From Planctomycetota bacterium (GTDB lineage Bacteria > Planctomycetota > Phycisphaerae > Sedimentisphaerales > Anaerobacaceae), in NCBI GenBank assembly GCA_026386835.1, contig JAPLMV010000074.1, forward strand, positions 1-7,366: a stretch of DNA of 7,366 nt, given 5' to 3'. Below, in pieces: positions 5,134 through 7,366 of the stretch. Made by a program: the position numbers and the translations under genes. The number at the start of each line of letters is the position of its first letter. The first letter of the stretch is position 1. The notes beneath the pieces are model-generated. The model worked only from the letters and a program-made list of their open reading frames with translations. It was not told the DNA's origin and did no database searches.

Positions 5134-6915
5134 TTATTCCTGCGGTTTTATGGCTGGCTTTGGCGCAAGCATTTCAACAGCCGACTTTATTTCAAGGACA
5201 TGCTCCTTAGGCACCGCAACATTCAGCGTAACAGCGCCGTCGCCTATATTGCCGGTAATCGCAATATTACTTTTGCTGACAATTTGCCGTAAAGCATTAG
5301 CGTCAAATGGCACCCCTGGCATAAAGTCTGCCATCATCCGCAAAAGACGCAGATAATTGTAAGTAACGGCAAACTGGGCTTGTTCGCCTGCAGGTATCAA
5401 TGCCATCGCATTTTTAATCTCGGAATTGATTGTGTTCGGTTCGCCTGATTTGGCCTTATCTATTAATGCCTTAATACGAGCATCAGCGGTTATTCCCACC
5501 GCATATAACCCAAGGCCATTGACTATTGCCATTTTGGCCACAATGTTTTCGCCATACATTTTCATTGCCATTTGTCCCATTTGCGAATTGGCATCGACAG
5601 ACTTTATTGTGACCTTCGTTACGTCGATGGATACTCCTTTATATTTTTCTGCATTACGCTTCATATCACAGATGACTGTCACACCGAACGTTTTGAGAAA
5701 GTCCTGCATATAATGTGCATTCATCATTTCTATGCCGGCATCGATACTCTTTTGAAATGCGTTATTATCAGCCACTTCAAAGACATACATTGCGCTGAAC
5801 AGCGGTTTGGAATTCGGGTCGAAAAAGGCTGAGTGCACCAATGTCTTGCCGAGCGAATTTACGCCGCTTTTGATAAGATTCATTGTCTTGGCCTTTTCGT
5901 CCGCGGTGAACTTCGGCCCTAACACAGGCGCAAAAATATCGACAAGCTCCTCATACATTTTTATCATCACCGGCTTGTTCACGTGTCCGCTCATATTCAT
6001 TACCGCATTTCCGGGTAGATAACTCAGTAATGGATTCGTGCCTTTATCGGCAGAACTCGACTCAAGTATTCCTGCCAGTTTCGTGCCCGGTATAGCCGTA
6101 AATGTCCCCGTTAAACTGAGCACATCAGGTTTCGGATTAGCCGCAAGCATGATAGTTTTGCTTTCATTCATCAGCCTCTTGGCTACCTCAAAGTATATAG
6201 CAATGCCCTTTGCCGCCAGGGCTATATTGGGGTCTTTTGCGGCCATTACCTTTTGGGCCTCATCCATTTTCGCAAAAATCATCGGGCCGTAAAGTTTCTT
6301 CACCTGCTCGATATTGCCGTAAGCCCAGATTCGCCCCACAACCGCCGCTTCACGATTGGCTGCACCCAAAACCGAGGTCAGGTTCTTTGCCTTAGCTGCT
6401 TTCACGGTGGCGCCAAGGGCAGTGTATTTGTCAGGGGGGGCTAAAATAGCGTAACTCCCTGCCTGCATAACCAGCATTTTCTTCCGTCCTATTGTGCTCA
6501 CGCCGTTGGAGTCCGGCTTCGTTGCTGAAACGTTTGAACTGATGAATTTGCTGTAATCGGCTACGGGAACAAGAAAGCCAATAAACATCTCAGGCAACAC
6601 ATTCGGCTCTTTTTGAATCGCCGTGCCGAATATCGCCATCTGACCCTTGAGATTTACATTTGCCATGTTCGGGTCGCCAATCGCATTGGCCAACTGCATC
6701 CTTGTCATCATCGCGGCTGGATTGGGCATCGGTGCAATACCAGCCAGAAACTGGTCGAGCTGCCCGAGTGTGCCTTCATAATTATTTATGCGAATCGCGA
6801 ATAACGCATCCGCAGGCACGGCTTCAAAAACATCCCCTGCCTTTGCCGCCATGCCGACAAAAAGACTAATCACAACAACAATCAAAACTTGTACAGATTT
6901 TTTCTTAGTTGACAT
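5134..6915 (-). CDS. Exported protein of unknown function with recurring sequence blocks
   Basis: The 593-residue product begins with a classic Sec signal peptide: MSTKKK, a hydrophobic core (about 8-22) and an AKA cleavage site after residue 26, so the mature protein is probably periplasmic or outside the cell. I choose the ATG at 6915 because AGGAG lies 7 bases upstream; an in-frame TTG at 6948 would add 11 residues but breaks the signal peptide pattern. Three stretches look alike: VPADALFAIRINNYEGTL (33-50), LPGNAVMNMSGHVNKPVM (300-317) and IPAGEQAQFAVTYNYLRL (507-524). Each is a short strand-like stretch followed by a helix and, shortly after, a proline-rich turn. LSLTGTF (266-272) and IAITGNI (551-557) also correspond, suggesting repeated modules. 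I see no catalytic motif. The opening recalls DUF3352-like exported proteins, but this is weak. It has its own terminator (5068-5110), and terminator copy B lies upstream, so it is probably monocistronic. Confidence 0.85.
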   Translation of the reverse strand: MSTKKKSVQVLIVVVISLFVGMAAKAGDVFEAVPADALFAIRINNYEGTLGQLDQFLAGIAPMPNPAAMMTRMQLANAIGDPNMANVNLKGQMAIFGTAIQKEPNVLPEMFIGFLVPVADYSKFISSNVSATKPDSNGVSTIGRKKMLVMQAGSYAILAPPDKYTALGATVKAAKAKNLTSVLGAANREAAVVGRIWAYGNIEQVKKLYGPMIFAKMDEAQKVMAAKDPNIALAAKGIAIYFEVAKRLMNESKTIMLAANPKPDVLSLTGTFTAIPGTKLAGILESSSADKGTNPLLSYLPGNAVMNMSGHVNKPVMIKMYEELVDIFAPVLGPKFTADEKAKTMNLIKSGVNSLGKTLVHSAFFDPNSKPLFSAMYVFEVADNNAFQKSIDAGIEMMNAHYMQDFLKTFGVTVICDMKRNAEKYKGVSIDVTKVTIKSVDANSQMGQMAMKMYGENIVAKMAIVNGLGLYAVGITADARIKALIDKAKSGEPNTINSEIKNAMALIPAGEQAQFAVTYNYLRLLRMMADFMPGVPFDANALRQIVSKSNIAITGNIGDGAVTLNVAVPKEHVLEIKSAVEMLAPKPAIKPQE

Positions 6916-7102
6916 CTTACTTCTCCTGAATTTATCATTGGATTTCAAACTTCCTATATCGCCTATTTTCTAAAACAAACCTCTCAGATTGTTATTTGGC
7001 TGATTATATCCACAGTTGTTCCCCGCTCATATTTTTTCTTTCACCAGACACCTTACAAGGGATTTTCTATCCCGTCAAGCTTTTAAGTCGCAAATCGGCA
7101 AT
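6916..7102 (-). promoter_or_regulatory. Upstream region of the 593-residue gene with candidate -10 elements
   Basis: No gene lies here. A perfect TATAAT occurs on the minus strand at 7008-7003, about 88 bases before the ATG, but I see no good -35 at 16-18 bases from it. An alternative is TTGACG (7078-7073) with TAAGGT (7055-7050) at 17-base spacing; its -10 is poor. A small palindrome, GGGAT (7059-7063) with ATCCC (7069-7073), lies inside that second candidate. Either could be the true promoter. The ribosome-binding site AGGAG is adjacent to the start codon. Confidence 0.4.
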
Positions 7103-7144
7103 AAAAAAACCGGCCGACCCGGTATTATCCGAATCGGCCGATTT
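7103..7144 (-). terminator. Terminator of the 7201 gene (terminator cassette, copy B)
   Basis: In the minus-strand RNA, 7144-7129 pairs with 7122-7107 over 16 consecutive pairs, including three G-U wobbles. The loop is 6 bases and a U-tract follows (plus-strand A-run 7103-7109). It lies 57 bases past the stop codon of the partial gene at 7201. Compared with copy A at 5068-5109, only four bases differ; two preserve pairing in the minus RNA and two are at or next to the loop. Confidence 0.88.
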
Positions 7145-7200
7145 GTTTTTATTAAAACAAATTCTTTTACTCAGGTAATAAACCTTCGCAGCCGGGCGAC

Positions 7201-7366
7201 TTAATTGGGATTGCCAGGCATAACGCTTATTTCCGGCTCAACGGCCTCTGGCTTGTTGGGCTCTGTTGCATAAACGACGTTTGCGCCGGCCTTGAGCGAC
7301 TCGACATACTTATTGGCGATCTCGGCCTTTTTGGCTTCCCCGAGCTGTTTTATGATTTCCGCCTTG
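7201..7366 (-). CDS. C-terminal fragment of an unidentified protein, possibly a SurA/PpiC-like foldase
   Basis: Only the last 54 residues and the TAA stop (7203-7201) are in the window; the frame is open to the right edge. The sequence begins with a charged amphipathic helix (KAEIIKQLGEAKKAEIANKY, then VESLKAGANVVYATE) and ends in a Pro/Glu/Asn-rich tail. A long charged helix ending in a short 'LK..A.VVY' strand is how many periplasmic parvulin-type peptidyl-prolyl isomerases (SurA/PrsA/PpiC-like) finish. This fits the exported neighbour but is weak evidence from a fragment. Other coiled-coil exported proteins could end the same way. The intrinsic terminator 57 bases downstream supports a real gene end. 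Confidence 0.6.
   Translation of the reverse strand, partial: KAEIIKQLGEAKKAEIANKYVESLKAGANVVYATEPNKPEAVEPEISVMPGNPN

Noticed and set aside
6916..6948. TTG start at 6948 for the exported protein
   Set aside because: It would put 11 charged residues before a signal peptide that is typical from the ATG at 6915, which has AGGAG 7 bases upstream.
1..7366. CRISPR array, insertion sequence, prophage or tRNA gene
   Set aside because: I found no regularly spaced direct repeats, transposase or integrase frames, terminal inverted repeats with target duplications, or cloverleaf-type sequence.

Overview
The window looks like chromosomal DNA from a planctomycete-type bacterium, probably from the Phycisphaerae/Sedimentisphaerales side. 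This is inferred from content and not from a marker gene: a PadR regulator paired with a HAAS-domain membrane protein that ends in a pseudopilin-like domain, a large exported protein of no known function, and moderate GC with AT-rich spacers. There are no rRNA or tRNA genes, CRISPR arrays, transposases or phage genes. Seven protein genes can be supported; two are cut by the window edges. Six are on the minus strand and only rpsU is on the plus strand.

Layout from left to right. (1) 1-624, minus: the N-terminal part of a membrane-anchored or exported TPR protein. (2) 625-977: no gene; a possible structured leader for the TPR gene, a degenerate CAGAA-type heptamer tract and the hflX terminator. 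(3) 978-2291, minus: hflX, the ribosome-associated GTPase, starting at TTG. (4) 2292-2549: a divergent promoter region holding the hflX promoter (minus) and the rpsU promoter (plus) with an A-tract UP-like element. (5) 2550-2762, plus: rpsU, ribosomal protein S21. It converges on the next gene, and the two share one bidirectional terminator. (6) 2823-4950, minus: a two-gene unit, padR then a HAAS-TM-pseudopilin-like membrane protein, separated by a palindromic repeat element. A near-consensus promoter covered by an 11-bp dyad lies upstream of padR and is the likely PadR operator. (7) 5134-6915, minus: a 593-residue secreted protein of unknown function with recurring sequence blocks. (8) 6916-7200: its upstream region. 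(9) 7201-7366, minus: the C-terminal end of another protein, possibly a SurA/PpiC-like foldase.

The transcription units are short and insulated. hflX, the 593-residue gene and the 7201 gene each have their own intrinsic terminator. The last two terminators (5068-5110 and 7103-7144) are nearly the same sequence, 38 of 42 bases identical. The differences preserve pairing in the minus-strand RNA or fall at the loop, so the window contains a reused terminator cassette.

hflX and rpsU both concern the ribosome, but they are divergently transcribed and need not be co-regulated. The padR-HAAS pair is the most system-like part: a small repressor whose probable operator overlaps its own promoter, followed by a one-pass membrane protein with a cytoplasmic HAAS domain and a large extracytoplasmic part. 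No established multi-gene defence or biosynthetic system is visible.
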